A stretch of DNA of 64,000 nt from Sandaracinaceae bacterium. GTDB taxonomy: Bacteria > Myxococcota_A > Polyangia > Polyangiales > JADJQN01. Both the position numbers and the translations under genes were made by a program. The stretch spans positions 186,001 to 250,000 of the forward strand of contig JADJQN010000003.1 of NCBI GenBank assembly GCA_016712745.1, in the 5' to 3' direction. This document shows positions 25,137 to 34,990 of the stretch, in pieces. The notes below the pieces were generated by a model, which saw only the letters and a program-made list of their open reading frames with translations, searched no databases and was not told where the DNA came from. Numbering within the stretch: position 1 is the stretch's first letter; every line of letters starts with the position of its first letter.

Positions 25137-25667
25137 TTACTTTGCCGGGCCACTCGCGGGCGCCGGAACAATTAAGCGCCCCTTTTCGTAGTAGCGCCGC
25201 GCCCACTCCGCCATGCCGATGCCCGCCGCGATCGTGATGGGGTAGCTATGATTGATCCCGTACATCGGGATGCCAACTACAGCATGCGCGGCCGCAACAA
25301 CCTCGGGGCTCACGCCCACGTCTTCATTGCCAAAGACCAGGACGGCATCCTCAGGGATATCCGCGTCCCACAAACCGCTTTCAGCGTAGTCCTTCTCGAA
25401 AACGACGAGCTTCCAACCCTCTTCTTTCGCGCGCGCGAGGAAGGCCGCCTCGTCTGGCATCTCGACAATGTTCTCGAACTTCTGCATGCCCATGGCTGCC
25501 CGCTCATACCAGGGCTCGCTTCCCACCAAAATTATCTCGCGGGCTAGAAAGCTATGGGCCGCGCGAACGATGGCCCCGATGTTGAAACCGTTCTTGGCTC
25601 GCATGATGGCGATCCGGAAGGGATGACGCAGGCGATTGAGCTCATCCCGGATTTCGTCGCGGGACAT
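25137..25667 (-). CDS. SpoU/TrmH-family RNA 2'-O-methyltransferase
   Basis: 176 residues from ATG 25667; a GTG at 25706 would add 13 residues but leave only 28 bp to the divergent gene. The three SpoU motifs are visible: motif 1 AKNGFNIGAIVRAAHSF (Asn and Arg for catalysis), motif 2 VLVFGNEDVGVS, and motif 3 IPMYGINHSYPITIAAGIG forming the SAM knot. It should methylate a ribose in tRNA or rRNA. It lacks the extra N-terminal substrate domain of RlmB, so it resembles TrmL/TrmH-sized members. Target unresolved. Confidence 0.85.
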   Translation of the reverse strand: MSRDEIRDELNRLRHPFRIAIMRAKNGFNIGAIVRAAHSFLAREIILVGSEPWYERAAMGMQKFENIVEMPDEAAFLARAKEEGWKLVVFEKDYAESGLWDADIPEDAVLVFGNEDVGVSPEVVAAAHAVVGIPMYGINHSYPITIAAGIGMAEWARRYYEKGRLIVPAPASGPAK

Positions 25668-25734
25668 AGGAAAAGGCGGGACTTTCACGCTACGAAGAGT
25701 ACCCACTTTCCAAAGGCTTTGTGGGATAGTTCGT

Positions 25735-27981
25735 ATGCCTATGGCGGACGAAACGCGCGACGACGACGACGAAACCCGAGAGTTTCAGAGCACGCCCCCC
25801 CCAGCCGCGCGCAGGTCCTCTGTCGCGCCGATGGAAAGTGGAGAGCTGCGTCTCTACGAAGACGCCGGAGTAGGCGTCTTCAAGGGCGCGCGTATCCTGC
25901 TCGCGTTCGATGATCCGGGTCGCTCCGATTCGCTCGCGCAGGAGCTCCGTGCTCTTCACGCCGTGGTCGTCGTCAGCGGTCGCACCGAGCAGGGCTTATT
26001 GCGCGCGCGCGATCTCGATCCCGAAGTCGTGCTTGTCGACAAAGACACGATGGTCGGCGGCATCGACTTGAATGAGCTCATTCGCAACGATACGCGTTTG
26101 CGATGGGCCGCCATCGTTGTTGTGCGCTGGGAAGATATCTATCCCAATGAAAATGGCGTTGCGCACATGGATCGCATTGCCTCTCGTATCGCGCCGCACC
26201 GACGCTTCGAGGAGCTTCTGTCGAAGATGCCCGCCGACAAAGATCAGTTTGACGTGCCTCTCGAACGCGTGGGGCCTGCGCGATTGATACGCGCGATGGG
26301 CCAGTCGAACGCTAGCGTTCAGGTCATTGCGCAGACGGCCAATCGTCGCTTTGTGATCGATCTTGCCGATGGGCTCATTGCCGGAGCCAAGCTCACGCGC
26401 CCTGGTGAGACCGACGCCATCGCCGAAGGCATTCCCGCTCTCGCCGAGTTCACCGAACTGCAAAGTGGCCACGCTCGCATCGAGCACAAGAAGGCGCCCG
26501 CGAACGTGAACATTCTCTTGCCTTATGCAGATGCGCTTGCAACTGCGGCGCGCGAGCGAATCGCGGCACGTCACTCCGCGGCGCCGCGTCCGATCCTAAC
26601 GCGCACCGAGCCGCTGCCCTCGCTCGTTCCTAAAGAGATTTCTTCTCTGGTTCCTGAGCTTTCGCCCTCGCTTTTGTCGGATCCCGTCGAAGAGATGCAG
26701 GACGAGACCACGACGCGACGCGACGTCGGCTTGCTCTCGCACGAGTATCGGTTCGATGATCAGACGACGCGTCCGGGCGGCGACGCCGTGGACATCGAAG
26801 CATCCTCCGCGCGCGGGAGCACCACGGAGGACTCGGTCTCGGAAGATGCACCCACGCGTGTGTCGAAGGCCCCCACCGAAGCTGAGCCCAATGTCGCAGT
26901 TCTTGCGCGACTTGATCGCGCCGACGAAACGCGGATGGACAAGAAGAAGCCGGCGAGTGAAGCGCCCGCCGCGCCTGCGACGACCGCGGGCTTCACACCG
27001 CCTGCGTCTATTGCCGCGTCCCCGCCTGCAGAGGCAAAGAAAGAGGTGCTGCCGGTCCTCACCGCGAACAAGCCTAAAGAGGAAGCAAACTCTAAGCTTC
27101 CGTGGATCATCGGCGGCGTGCTGTTGGCCGCGGCGGCGGCCTTCTTGATCATCTCGCAGCTGCGCGAGCGTGAACGTCTTCGCCAAGAGGAAGAGTTTGC
27201 GGCGCAACTGCCCCCTCCGCCGATCTTGCACTTTCCGAGCGAGAGTTCCCGAGCGCGCTCGACAACGCAGTCGCCCGACACGAACGTCGCATCTCAAGAC
27301 ATCGTCAACCCGTCGAACGAAATCGTTGACGCCGGCATGGAGCTCATCGACACGCTGCCCTCACCCAGCCTGCTTGCAGCGCCGCAAGTTGCAGCAGCGC
27401 AGCAAGCTGGAACAGCTCCGGTTGCGGCGGAAGCTGCGGTCGGGGCCGAGGCTGCACAAGCCCTCACCGGCCCGGCAGCACTCGCGGAATCGGAACGCCT
27501 CTACCAAGTCGGTCACGAAGCCGCGGACGCGCAGAACTTCGCAGCCGCCGAACAAAACTATTTGCGCGCGGCGTCAGTGGCGCCGAACAATCCTCATCCG
27601 ATGGAGGGCCTCGCGCGTTTGTACGTGCGCATGCAACGCGGCCCGGATGCGCGTATTTGGGCAGAAAAGCTGGTCGGAATGCGACGCCGTCGCGCTGACT
27701 ATCGAGTTTTGCTGGGCGAAGCATTCGAGCTCGTCGGCGATACGGTGAACGCGCGCTCGGCGTGGCGCACGGCGCTCGAGATCGATCCGGCCAACACGGC
27801 GGCACGCCGTCATCTCGGCATCACGGGTAGCGTAGGCTCTCCGCGCACCACACCCAGTGGCGAGAGCGGCGCGGCACCCGCGACCGAAACGCCCAGCGAA
27901 GCTTCGTCGCCTCCCGCAGCACCGGCACCCGCGCCTGCCGCAGCGCCAGCTCCTGCAGCAGCCCCGGCGCCTGCTCCTTAG
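25735..27981 (+). CDS. Receiver-like/PATAN-like/TPR membrane protein
   Basis: 748 residues from ATG 25735; the longer frame begins inside the methyltransferase. A receiver-like domain spans about residues 45-180 (ARILLAFDDPGR, phospho-site-like VLVDKDTMVGG). A DUF4388/PATAN-like segment follows (NASVQVIAQTANRRFVIDLADGLIAGAKL). A long acidic and Pro/Ala-rich linker leads to one membrane helix (LPWIIGGVLLAAAAAFLIISQL, about residue 460) and then TPR repeats (AADAQNFAAAEQNYLRAASVAP; RSAWRTALEIDPANTAARR). It ends in an Ala/Pro repeat. The mix suits a signalling or motility scaffold in Myxococcota; the job is unknown. Confidence 0.72.
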   Translation: MPMADETRDDDDETREFQSTPPPAARRSSVAPMESGELRLYEDAGVGVFKGARILLAFDDPGRSDSLAQELRALHAVVVVSGRTEQGLLRARDLDPEVVLVDKDTMVGGIDLNELIRNDTRLRWAAIVVVRWEDIYPNENGVAHMDRIASRIAPHRRFEELLSKMPADKDQFDVPLERVGPARLIRAMGQSNASVQVIAQTANRRFVIDLADGLIAGAKLTRPGETDAIAEGIPALAEFTELQSGHARIEHKKAPANVNILLPYADALATAARERIAARHSAAPRPILTRTEPLPSLVPKEISSLVPELSPSLLSDPVEEMQDETTTRRDVGLLSHEYRFDDQTTRPGGDAVDIEASSARGSTTEDSVSEDAPTRVSKAPTEAEPNVAVLARLDRADETRMDKKKPASEAPAAPATTAGFTPPASIAASPPAEAKKEVLPVLTANKPKEEANSKLPWIIGGVLLAAAAAFLIISQLRERERLRQEEEFAAQLPPPPILHFPSESSRARSTTQSPDTNVASQDIVNPSNEIVDAGMELIDTLPSPSLLAAPQVAAAQQAGTAPVAAEAAVGAEAAQALTGPAALAESERLYQVGHEAADAQNFAAAEQNYLRAASVAPNNPHPMEGLARLYVRMQRGPDARIWAEKLVGMRRRRADYRVLLGEAFELVGDTVNARSAWRTALEIDPANTAARRHLGITGSVGSPRTTPSGESGAAPATETPSEASSPPAAPAPAPAAAPAPAAAPAPAP

Positions 27982-27992
27982 CTAGAAACCGC

Positions 27993-28619
27993 TCAGGGCT
28001 TTGGAACCTTCAGCGTCGCGCTCGCCATCGCCGAGCCGCTAATCGCGTACATCAAAACGAGTGGGTGTAGCTGGTAGGGTCCGAGTCTAACGACGCCGAG
28101 CCAAAGATTGTCGGCCGTTGCGCCTTGCCCAAACGCAAGCGCCAAGATGCCAACGAGCAAAAGGCTCGTCGGGATGGGCGTGCCTTCGTAGTACTTCACC
28201 TTGCCGCTCTCGTCCGCCATCGCCGCCGCCGTCACGTTGTAACGCGCAAGACGACTGATGCCGCACGCGACGAAGTACACGAGCACGAGCGAATCCCAAA
28301 AGCCATTCATGCCGAGCGTGAACGCGAGCACCGCGGGAGCTACGCCAAACGAAACGACGTCAGCGAGGGAATCAAGGTCAGCACCGAGCGGCGAGTGCTT
28401 GCGACGCCAGCGCGCGATGCTTCCGTCGAGGACGTCGCATATGAGCGCGATGGGCAAGAGAATGAACGCCGCCCACATATAGCTCGTGCTGCGTTCCGCG
28501 ATGTAGCCGAGGCAAAGAAAGATCGCGCCCGTTCCTGAGGCGGCGTTCATCAAGGTGACAACATCCGCCAACGCGAAGGTACGAAGCAGGGAAAGGCGGC
28601 GTTTTTGCGATTCGGGCAT
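27993..28619 (-). CDS. pssA: CDP-diacylglycerol-serine O-phosphatidyltransferase
   Basis: 208 residues from ATG 28619; the extra 11 residues to 28652 lack support. The CDP-alcohol phosphotransferase motif is complete: D62-VL-D65-G66-SI-A69-R70, then G79, D83 and D87 in HSPLGADLDSLAD. About six membrane helices follow. The next segment, GVAPAVLAF and CGISRLARYNV, is typical of the PssA type II branch, which makes phosphatidylserine from CDP-diacylglycerol and serine on the inner membrane, the first step to phosphatidylethanolamine. No psd gene is adjacent. Divergent from fhs. Confidence 0.85.
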   Translation of the reverse strand: MPESQKRRLSLLRTFALADVVTLMNAASGTGAIFLCLGYIAERSTSYMWAAFILLPIALICDVLDGSIARWRRKHSPLGADLDSLADVVSFGVAPAVLAFTLGMNGFWDSLVLVYFVACGISRLARYNVTAAAMADESGKVKYYEGTPIPTSLLLVGILALAFGQGATADNLWLGVVRLGPYQLHPLVLMYAISGSAMASATLKVPKP

Positions 28620-28672
28620 GGATCTCGCTGGGAAGGTATGGCGGCCCGCCATTCTGGTAAAGTCGCGGCGCT

Positions 28673-30340
28673 ATGTCGACAGAAACCTCTCTTCGTCCCG
28701 CCTCTGAAGTCGCCCGTGAGCTCGGCCTCAATGAGGCAGACTTGTTTGCCTACGGAAAACACCTCGCGAAAGTGGAGCTCGCGGCCCTCTCGCGACCGAA
28801 GCAGGGCAAGGGACGCTTGGTGCTGGTCTCCGCGATAACACCCACCGCCGCCGGCGAAGGGAAGACCACGATTAGCTGCGCGCTCGCGATGGGCATGCGG
28901 CAGCTGGGCCGTAAGGTCGCGCTGTGTTTGCGCGAGCCATCCTTGGGGCCCGTGTTCGGCGTGAAGGGCGGAGGCACAGGCGGCGGAAAGGCATCGCTCG
29001 TTCCCGCCGACATCATCAACTTGCACTTCACGGGCGACATTCACGCCATCACGAGCACGCACAATTTGCTCGCGGCGCTCGTCGACAACGATTTGCATTT
29101 CGATCGCAAGAGCGGCCTCGACCCGCGCCGCACGACCTTCCGGCGCGCTCTCGATATGAACGATCGGTCGCTGCGCAATGTGATCGTGGGCCTCGGGGGC
29201 AAGCTCGGCGGCGTCCCACGTGAGACGGGCTTCGACATCACGGCCGCAAGCGAAGTGATGGCCGTGCTCTGCCTTGCTACCTCTGTGAAAGACCTAGAAG
29301 ACCGCTTGAACCGCATCGTCGTAGGCACGAGCGCGGATGACAAGCCGATCACCGCGCGCGAGCTGAACGCGGGCGCGGCACTGACGGCGCTCTTGAAAGA
29401 CGCGCTGCGCCCAAACCTTGCGCAGACTGCGGAAGGCGGCCCCGCTTTTGTGCACGGCGGGCCTTTCGCGAACATCGCTCACGGTTGCTCAAGCATCTTG
29501 TCGACTCAGATGGGGATGCACTACGGCGACGACGTGATTACCGAAGCAGGTTTTGGTTTCGATCTTGGCGCGGAGAAATTCCTCGATATCAAATGCCGTA
29601 CGGCAGGCATCTGGCCTCGCTGCGTAGTGCTCGTCGCAACGTTGCGCGCATTGAAATCCCACGGGGGGGCGGCGGCCGCAGAAGTGAAGAACGCAAACAA
29701 GGACGCGCTGCAAAAAGGCCTCTCGCACATCGACAAGCATATCGAGAGCGTTCGCGCGTATGGGCTTACGCCCGTCATCGCGGTGAATGTGTTCAAGGAA
29801 GATCCCGAAGAAGAGCTCAAGATGCTCGATGCGCACTGCGCGGCACAGGGCGTGAAGATGGCGCGCTGCACAGGCTTTGCCGATGGAGGCAAAGGCTCAC
29901 TCGAGCTCGCGCGCACCGTCGCCGAAATCCTCGACGCAAGCGACGCTGCGCCCCCCAAGCCCAAGTACATGTACGAGCTCGACATGTCGTACGAGGAAAA
30001 GCTGCGTGCCATCGCCAAGACGATCTACGGCGCAGACGATGTCGTCATCTCGCCCACGGCCGCCAGAGACCTCGCACGCTTTGCATCGTGGGGCTACGAC
30101 AAGCTTCCGGTATGTGTGGCCAAGACGCAGCTTTCGCTCAGCGATGATCCGAAGAAGATTGGGCGTCCAACGGGTTTCAAAGTAAACGTGCGCGAGGTGC
30201 GCCTGTCAGCGGGTGCTGGATTCGTCGTTGCGCTCATGGGCGATATCATGACGATGCCAGGACTTCCCAAAGAGCCCGCAGCGAATCGCGTGCGTATCGA
30301 GGCCGATGGCCGCGTGCGTGGCTTGATGCAGGGCGAATGA
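28673..30340 (+). CDS. fhs: Formate-tetrahydrofolate ligase
   Basis: 555 residues, full family length. The ATP-binding loop TPTAAGEGKTT (residues 56-66) is followed by the family signature PSLGPVFGVKGGGTGGG, then LHFTGDIHAITSTHNLL and the FVHGGPFANIAHGCSSI segment. The enzyme couples formate and ATP to tetrahydrofolate, giving 10-formyl-THF for purine and fMet synthesis. It is cytoplasmic. Its stop overlaps the RluA-type gene by four bases. No THF riboswitch was recognised in the short upstream gap. Confidence 0.95.
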   Translation: MSTETSLRPASEVARELGLNEADLFAYGKHLAKVELAALSRPKQGKGRLVLVSAITPTAAGEGKTTISCALAMGMRQLGRKVALCLREPSLGPVFGVKGGGTGGGKASLVPADIINLHFTGDIHAITSTHNLLAALVDNDLHFDRKSGLDPRRTTFRRALDMNDRSLRNVIVGLGGKLGGVPRETGFDITAASEVMAVLCLATSVKDLEDRLNRIVVGTSADDKPITARELNAGAALTALLKDALRPNLAQTAEGGPAFVHGGPFANIAHGCSSILSTQMGMHYGDDVITEAGFGFDLGAEKFLDIKCRTAGIWPRCVVLVATLRALKSHGGAAAAEVKNANKDALQKGLSHIDKHIESVRAYGLTPVIAVNVFKEDPEEELKMLDAHCAAQGVKMARCTGFADGGKGSLELARTVAEILDASDAAPPKPKYMYELDMSYEEKLRAIAKTIYGADDVVISPTAARDLARFASWGYDKLPVCVAKTQLSLSDDPKKIGRPTGFKVNVREVRLSAGAGFVVALMGDIMTMPGLPKEPAANRVRIEADGRVRGLMQGE

Positions 30341-31284
30341 GCGACGTCGAGACCGTCGTCGAAGCCCGCGAGCACGACGCCACGATTGCGAGCGTGGTGC
30401 GGCGGGCGATGGGCGGCGTCCCGTGGAGCAAAGCGCGCGAGCTTTGCGAAAGCGGCCGCGTCACGGTGAACGGCGTCAAAGCCATGGATTCCGCCGCGCG
30501 CGTCACACAAGGCGCCGTTGTTGTGATTCGTCCCACGGCACCCAAGAAGCGCGGCGGCGTGCTCGACCCCGAAGCTCTAGTCTATGTCGATCGCGAAATC
30601 GTCGTCGTCAATAAGCCGGCCGCAACGCTCACGATCCCCTATGACGACGGCGACCGCGACACGCTCGTGGATCAAACGCGCGCTCTTTTGCGGCGCATGG
30701 AGAAGGGCAAGCGTGAAGCGTACGACCCTGAGCTTGGCGTTGTGCATCGCCTCGACAAAGACACGACGGGCGTGATGATGTTTACGCGCAGCCTCGCCGC
30801 CAAGCGTCACCTCTCGCAGCAGTTTCGCGATCACAGCATCGAGCGGCGCTACTTGGCGCTCGTGCAAGGCAAAGCCCGCGATGCAACGCACGACACCACG
30901 CTGGTACGTGATCGTGGAGATGGCCTGCGCGGCTCGTGGGGAAAATTCCGTGGCGCGATCGGGGAGCCACCCGAAGATGCGCAGCGCGCGGTAACGCACG
31001 TGCGTGTGCTCGAAGAGCTCGAGGGCGCAACGCTCATCGAGTGCAAGCTCGAGACCGGACGCCAGCACCAAATCCGCATCCACCTCGCCGAGGCCTATAC
31101 GATGCTCATTGGCGAACCGGTCTACAAACGCGAGTTCTACGCCACGCCCATCGCAGCGCCGCGCGTCATGCTGCACGCCTTCTCGCTCGGCTTCGTGCAC
31201 CCCCGCACGGAGGAAGAGGTCTACTTCGAGAAAGATCCGCCCGATGACTTCGTGGAAGTCTACGAACGCCTAAAACATCCGTAG
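30337..31284 (+). CDS. RluA-family pseudouridine synthase
   Basis: 315 residues, coupled to fhs by ATGA. An N-terminal S4-like RNA-binding domain (VPWSKARELCESGRVTVNGVK, residues about 28-48) precedes the catalytic domain with HRLDKDTTG at residues 137-145; D140 is the catalytic Asp. Later GRQHQIRIHL is the third family motif. The enzyme isomerises specific uridines of rRNA or tRNA. The subgroup (RluC, RluD or TruC-like) cannot be settled by eye. Confidence 0.9.
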   Translation: MSDVETVVEAREHDATIASVVRRAMGGVPWSKARELCESGRVTVNGVKAMDSAARVTQGAVVVIRPTAPKKRGGVLDPEALVYVDREIVVVNKPAATLTIPYDDGDRDTLVDQTRALLRRMEKGKREAYDPELGVVHRLDKDTTGVMMFTRSLAAKRHLSQQFRDHSIERRYLALVQGKARDATHDTTLVRDRGDGLRGSWGKFRGAIGEPPEDAQRAVTHVRVLEELEGATLIECKLETGRQHQIRIHLAEAYTMLIGEPVYKREFYATPIAAPRVMLHAFSLGFVHPRTEEEVYFEKDPPDDFVEVYERLKHP

Positions 31285-31372
31285 CAGGCGCATAGGCGCC
31301 ATTCGCCACGCTAAATTGGCGCCTGTAGCGATAAAAGTGCTCGTTTGGGGCTTTCTGGTAGGCTCCGGCCAA

Positions 31373-33496
31373 ATGAAAGACGAACTCGCCTCGCGCCTAC
31401 CCGAACCTGTCCGCAAAGCGCTCGAGGCCAAAGGATTTGAAACCCTTACCGAAGTGCAGCGCGCAGTGTTGCAAGAAGGGTCCCAAGGACGAGACCTGCG
31501 CATTTCGTCGCAGACCGGGTCCGGCAAGACCATCGCGTTTGCGTTTGTACTTTTGCCCGAGCTTGCGGATCCGAACCCCGGTCGCAAGATCCGCGCGCTT
31601 GTGATCACGCCGACGCGTGAGCTTGCAACGCAGGTTGCTGGGGAGCTTGCGTGGGTGCTTGCGCCGATGAAGTTGCGCGTGCTGGCGGCCACAGGTGGCA
31701 CGAGTGTGCGTGAAGAAGCGCGCGCGCTCTCCAAGGGCGCTGATGTGCTCGTTGGAACACCAGGACGCCTCGTCGATCACCTCGAGCGCACGAACTTCGA
31801 TGCAAGCGAAGTCAAAGCTGTCGTTCTCGACGAAGCCGACCAGATGCTCGACTTGGGTTTCCGCGAAGCGCTCGAAACCATTTTGAAGGCGCTGCCGAAA
31901 GAGCGACGCAGTCATCTTGTCTCGGCCACTTTCTCACGTGAAGTGCTTACGCTTGCGGCGCGCTATCAGCACAACGCTCTGTCGATTGAAGGTACGCGTC
32001 TAGGCGCAAACAACACCGATATTTCTCATCACGTTTACCTCGTTCAGTCCAAAGACAGAGCTCGAGCCGTGATGAATATGCTTCTTCTGCACCCAGGCGA
32101 GAGCACGCTTATCTTTGTGCGCATGCGTGCGGACGCGGCGCGCCTCACGGAGATTCTGAACACAGAAGGCTTCGCGGCGGCGGCCCTTTCCGGCGATCTC
32201 GCGCAGGGCGAGCGCACGCGCACCTTGGCGTCGTTTCGATCGGGCAAACTGAAGGTTCTTGTGGCCACCGATGTTGCGGCACGTGGCATCGACGTCGAGG
32301 GCATTACCCGCGTCATTCACGGCGACCCGCCGACCAACGTCGAGAGCTACACCCACCGGAGCGGACGCACGGGCCGCGCCGGCAAAAAGGGCGAAAGCAT
32401 CATGCTTGTCACGCCCGATGCTGTGAACCGCGCCAAGATGCTTTTGCGTCGCGCCAAGATCGAACCAGAAGTCCGCGGCGCCCCGAACGCGCGCGAAGTG
32501 CAGGCCGTGCTCGATCAACGCCGCCTTGAGGATCTCATCAAGGAAGCTGAAGCCGCGGCAAGTCCGGATGCACAACGCGAGAAGCTTGTTGGTGATCTTT
32601 TAGCGCGCGCTCCGGCCGAAGGTCTCGTGCGTGCGTTGCTTGCGCGCCTCGACGCGTCCGAGCCGCACACGCCCTTCCCCATTACCGAGATGAGCGGCCC
32701 CCGTGATCGCGGCAACGACGATCGCTTCCGCGACAAGCCGATGCGCGACGCGCGTCCACCATTCGAACGCAAAGATAAATTCCCGTCGCGCGATGACCGC
32801 GACGAACGCCCGCAACATTCGCGTGACGCAGCGCCGCGTGATGCTACGCCGCGCGAACGCACGAAGTACGGCGACCGTCCGCGCGAAGGCAAGCCCGAAC
32901 AAGCGCGTCCCGAGAAGGCGCGCGATGCTGCGGCGCACGAGCGCAAGCACGCTGACAAGCCTCGCGAACACGTTCGTGCAGAGAAGGCCGAGCACGCGCG
33001 GCCCGAGAAGGTGCGCGACGTACGTCCTGAAAAGACGCGTGACGCCGTGAAAGCCGACCGACCGGCACGTGGGGACGCGCCGGCGCCTCGTGCGGAACGA
33101 CCCAGTCGCGGGGGTGAAGCTCCGCCGACTCGCACGCATGCACGCGACGATGCGCGACCGGCGCGATCCTACGATCGTGACGATGCTCGGCCTACGCCGG
33201 TGCGCGGTCGCGACGAGCAACGCTTCACCGCATTTACCATCAACTGGGGCGCGCGCCACGGCGCAGACGCTCGTCGCTTGATGGCGCTTGTCTGCCGTCG
33301 CGGCGATATCCGCGGCACCGATGTTGGCGCGATCCGGATCGACCCGATGGAGTCCTTCTTCGAGGTGGCCTCGCACTTGGCGCCGGCGTTCACACGCGCT
33401 GCTGCTCGGCGTGACGCTCGCGACCCAGGTCTACGCATCAGCGCGCTCAAAGCGCCGCGTGCAAAGCCCGCGCGCAATCGCACCGAAACTCGATAG
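31373..33496 (+). CDS. DEAD-box RNA helicase, CsdA/DbpA-like
   Basis: 707 residues from ATG 31373; the longer frame begins in non-conserved upstream sequence. All helicase motifs are visible: SSQTGSGKT, PTRELATQ, GTPGRLVDHL, VLDEADQMLDLGF, SATFS, STLIFVRMR, ATDVAARGID and HRSGRTGRAG. A long Arg/Asp/Glu-rich disordered linker (32690-33210, repeats such as RDARPPFERKD and REHVRAEKAEHARPEK) leads to a compact C-terminal domain (FTAFTINWGARHGADARRLMALV) like the DbpA/CsdA RNA-binding domain. Expected roles are ribosome assembly or cold-induced mRNA remodelling. The ~170-residue linker is unusually long. Confidence 0.92.
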   Translation: MKDELASRLPEPVRKALEAKGFETLTEVQRAVLQEGSQGRDLRISSQTGSGKTIAFAFVLLPELADPNPGRKIRALVITPTRELATQVAGELAWVLAPMKLRVLAATGGTSVREEARALSKGADVLVGTPGRLVDHLERTNFDASEVKAVVLDEADQMLDLGFREALETILKALPKERRSHLVSATFSREVLTLAARYQHNALSIEGTRLGANNTDISHHVYLVQSKDRARAVMNMLLLHPGESTLIFVRMRADAARLTEILNTEGFAAAALSGDLAQGERTRTLASFRSGKLKVLVATDVAARGIDVEGITRVIHGDPPTNVESYTHRSGRTGRAGKKGESIMLVTPDAVNRAKMLLRRAKIEPEVRGAPNAREVQAVLDQRRLEDLIKEAEAAASPDAQREKLVGDLLARAPAEGLVRALLARLDASEPHTPFPITEMSGPRDRGNDDRFRDKPMRDARPPFERKDKFPSRDDRDERPQHSRDAAPRDATPRERTKYGDRPREGKPEQARPEKARDAAAHERKHADKPREHVRAEKAEHARPEKVRDVRPEKTRDAVKADRPARGDAPAPRAERPSRGGEAPPTRTHARDDARPARSYDRDDARPTPVRGRDEQRFTAFTINWGARHGADARRLMALVCRRGDIRGTDVGAIRIDPMESFFEVASHLAPAFTRAAARRDARDPGLRISALKAPRAKPARNRTETR

Positions 33497-33557
33497 TTCC
33501 ATACGTCCAAGGATTTGGTCTTCCGGACGGCAGCGGGTGCCGTTAGAGTCGCGCCCT

Positions 33558-34217
33558 ATGAAGACCTCCTCGTTGCTCCTTGCGTTCTTTCTCGCAGCCT
33601 GTGGCTCTGATCCCGTTGCTACGACAGACGGCGGTCATGACGCTGCGGCGCTCATCGATGCATCCGCCGATTCGGCAACAAGCGCCGATGCCGGCCGCGA
33701 CTTAGGCATCACGCCGGTTGATGCTGGGCACGATGCAGGCTCCTCGGACGCGGGCGCAAGCGACGCGGGCGCAAGCGACGCGGGCACGATGGACTCAGGC
33801 GGGAGCGATGCCGGTGCAGACGCAGCGACGAGCGACGGCGGCGCGATCTCAATGGCAGTGCGCACTTTCGCCGAATCGATGCTCGCTACGCAGATGAACT
33901 TCGTCACAGGCCAGTGCCATTGCCAGTACTCGATGCTTGGCTTCACGAGCGAAGGCGAGTGCGAGTCGGCCCTGGCGCCAACGCTGATTGATGACTGCTA
34001 CCTGATGGCGTACACGGCGCAGTGGGACGTGCTCGAAGAGCGCCTCACCTGCTTTCGGTCCATCGCAGACAACTACTATGCCTGCATCGCGGGCTCCGAG
34101 TGCGCGAGTGGCAGCGTAATGACGTGCGACGACGCCTACGCAGAGGGCTTCTCGGGCTGCCTCGACATCGCGAGCGACGCAAGCTCTGCCGCTGACGATA
34201 TGTGCGCCGGCACCTAA
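33558..34217 (+). CDS. Asp-Ala-Gly-rich lipoprotein
   Basis: 219 residues from ATG 33558 (the longer frame would overlap the helicase gene). The lipobox LAAC is followed by about 75 residues of DAG/SDAG repeats, then a Cys-containing domain with eight Cys (TGQCHCQY, SEGECESA, DDCYL, LTCFR, YYACIAGSECAS, MTCDD, SGCLD, DDMCAGT). The pattern suggests four disulfides in a surface-exposed domain. Family unknown. Similar linkers occur in several lipoproteins of this window. Confidence 0.78.
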   Translation: MKTSSLLLAFFLAACGSDPVATTDGGHDAAALIDASADSATSADAGRDLGITPVDAGHDAGSSDAGASDAGASDAGTMDSGGSDAGADAATSDGGAISMAVRTFAESMLATQMNFVTGQCHCQYSMLGFTSEGECESALAPTLIDDCYLMAYTAQWDVLEERLTCFRSIADNYYACIAGSECASGSVMTCDDAYAEGFSGCLDIASDASSAADDMCAGT

Positions 34218-34390
34218 GCTAGGCCCCGCCATCTCGCGGTATGCGTGGCCAGCACGCTAGCCGGCGGCGATACCAGCAGCCAGCCAGTTCCATGGCGATC
34301 GTGTGACGCTCCTCTTAATCGTTGAACAATCTCCGTTCGAGTCTGCGGCACGGCATCTGCAGTACGCCGCGGTTCAACTTGGAGGGTTCG

Positions 34391-34987
34391 ATGCGCGTGA
34401 AATCCATGATCGGTGCTGCTGGTTTGATCTTCGCTGTTGGCTGCGCGACGCCGAGTGCGCCTGGCGAGAATCTAGAAGCCGATGTCGCCGGCAAAGCCGA
34501 TGGGACGCGCACGGGCACTCCGCAACAGCGCTTCGATGGCCTTGTCGCTCTGCTCAATGCTGGCCCCCAGAGTTACGACATTCCCGATCGCGCGCGCCAA
34601 TCCGAGCTCACCTTCGGCGAAGGTGTCAGCGTTGAGGTAACGGTTATCGACAACACCGAAGGCATCGCACCGACTGCATCCGCCGCAGTTGCGCGCCTCG
34701 TGAACGACTTCGCGGGCGACGCACGCGGTGGCGTTGCAAATCTGGTCGAAGCAGACACACCTTTCACCATTCAGTACGCAGGCGCTTCGGACTATTTCTT
34801 GAAGGAGCTCATTGATCGCACGGCGCGCGCGCAAGTCAGCGCCGCGCTCGCAGATGCGACACAAACGTTTCGTTTCAGCGCTTACAACGACGGCGCGGAG
34901 TTGCTCGGCACCGAGTACTTCGTATTCGGCTTCGAGGACATCGGCAAGTCCATCGTTTTTGAGATGAGCTACAGCGAAGTCTATTGA
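34391..34987 (+). CDS. Lipoprotein with short alpha/beta domain
   Basis: 198 residues from ATG 34391, preceded by GGAGGG. The signal ends in AVGC followed by ATPSAPG and a linker EADVAGKADG, the 'KADG' motif common in lipoproteins of this group. The remaining ~160 residues are a compact mixed fold (SVEVTVIDNTEGI, TFRFSAYNDGAELLG) with no Cys. No family is recognised. It ends three bases before the convergent hydrolase gene. Confidence 0.72.
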   Translation: MRVKSMIGAAGLIFAVGCATPSAPGENLEADVAGKADGTRTGTPQQRFDGLVALLNAGPQSYDIPDRARQSELTFGEGVSVEVTVIDNTEGIAPTASAAVARLVNDFAGDARGGVANLVEADTPFTIQYAGASDYFLKELIDRTARAQVSAALADATQTFRFSAYNDGAELLGTEYFVFGFEDIGKSIVFEMSYSEVY

Positions 34988-34990
34988 GCG

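Noticed and set aside
28620..28672. Folate riboswitch before fhs
   Set aside because: The gap is only 53 bp and no conserved pairing pattern was recognised.
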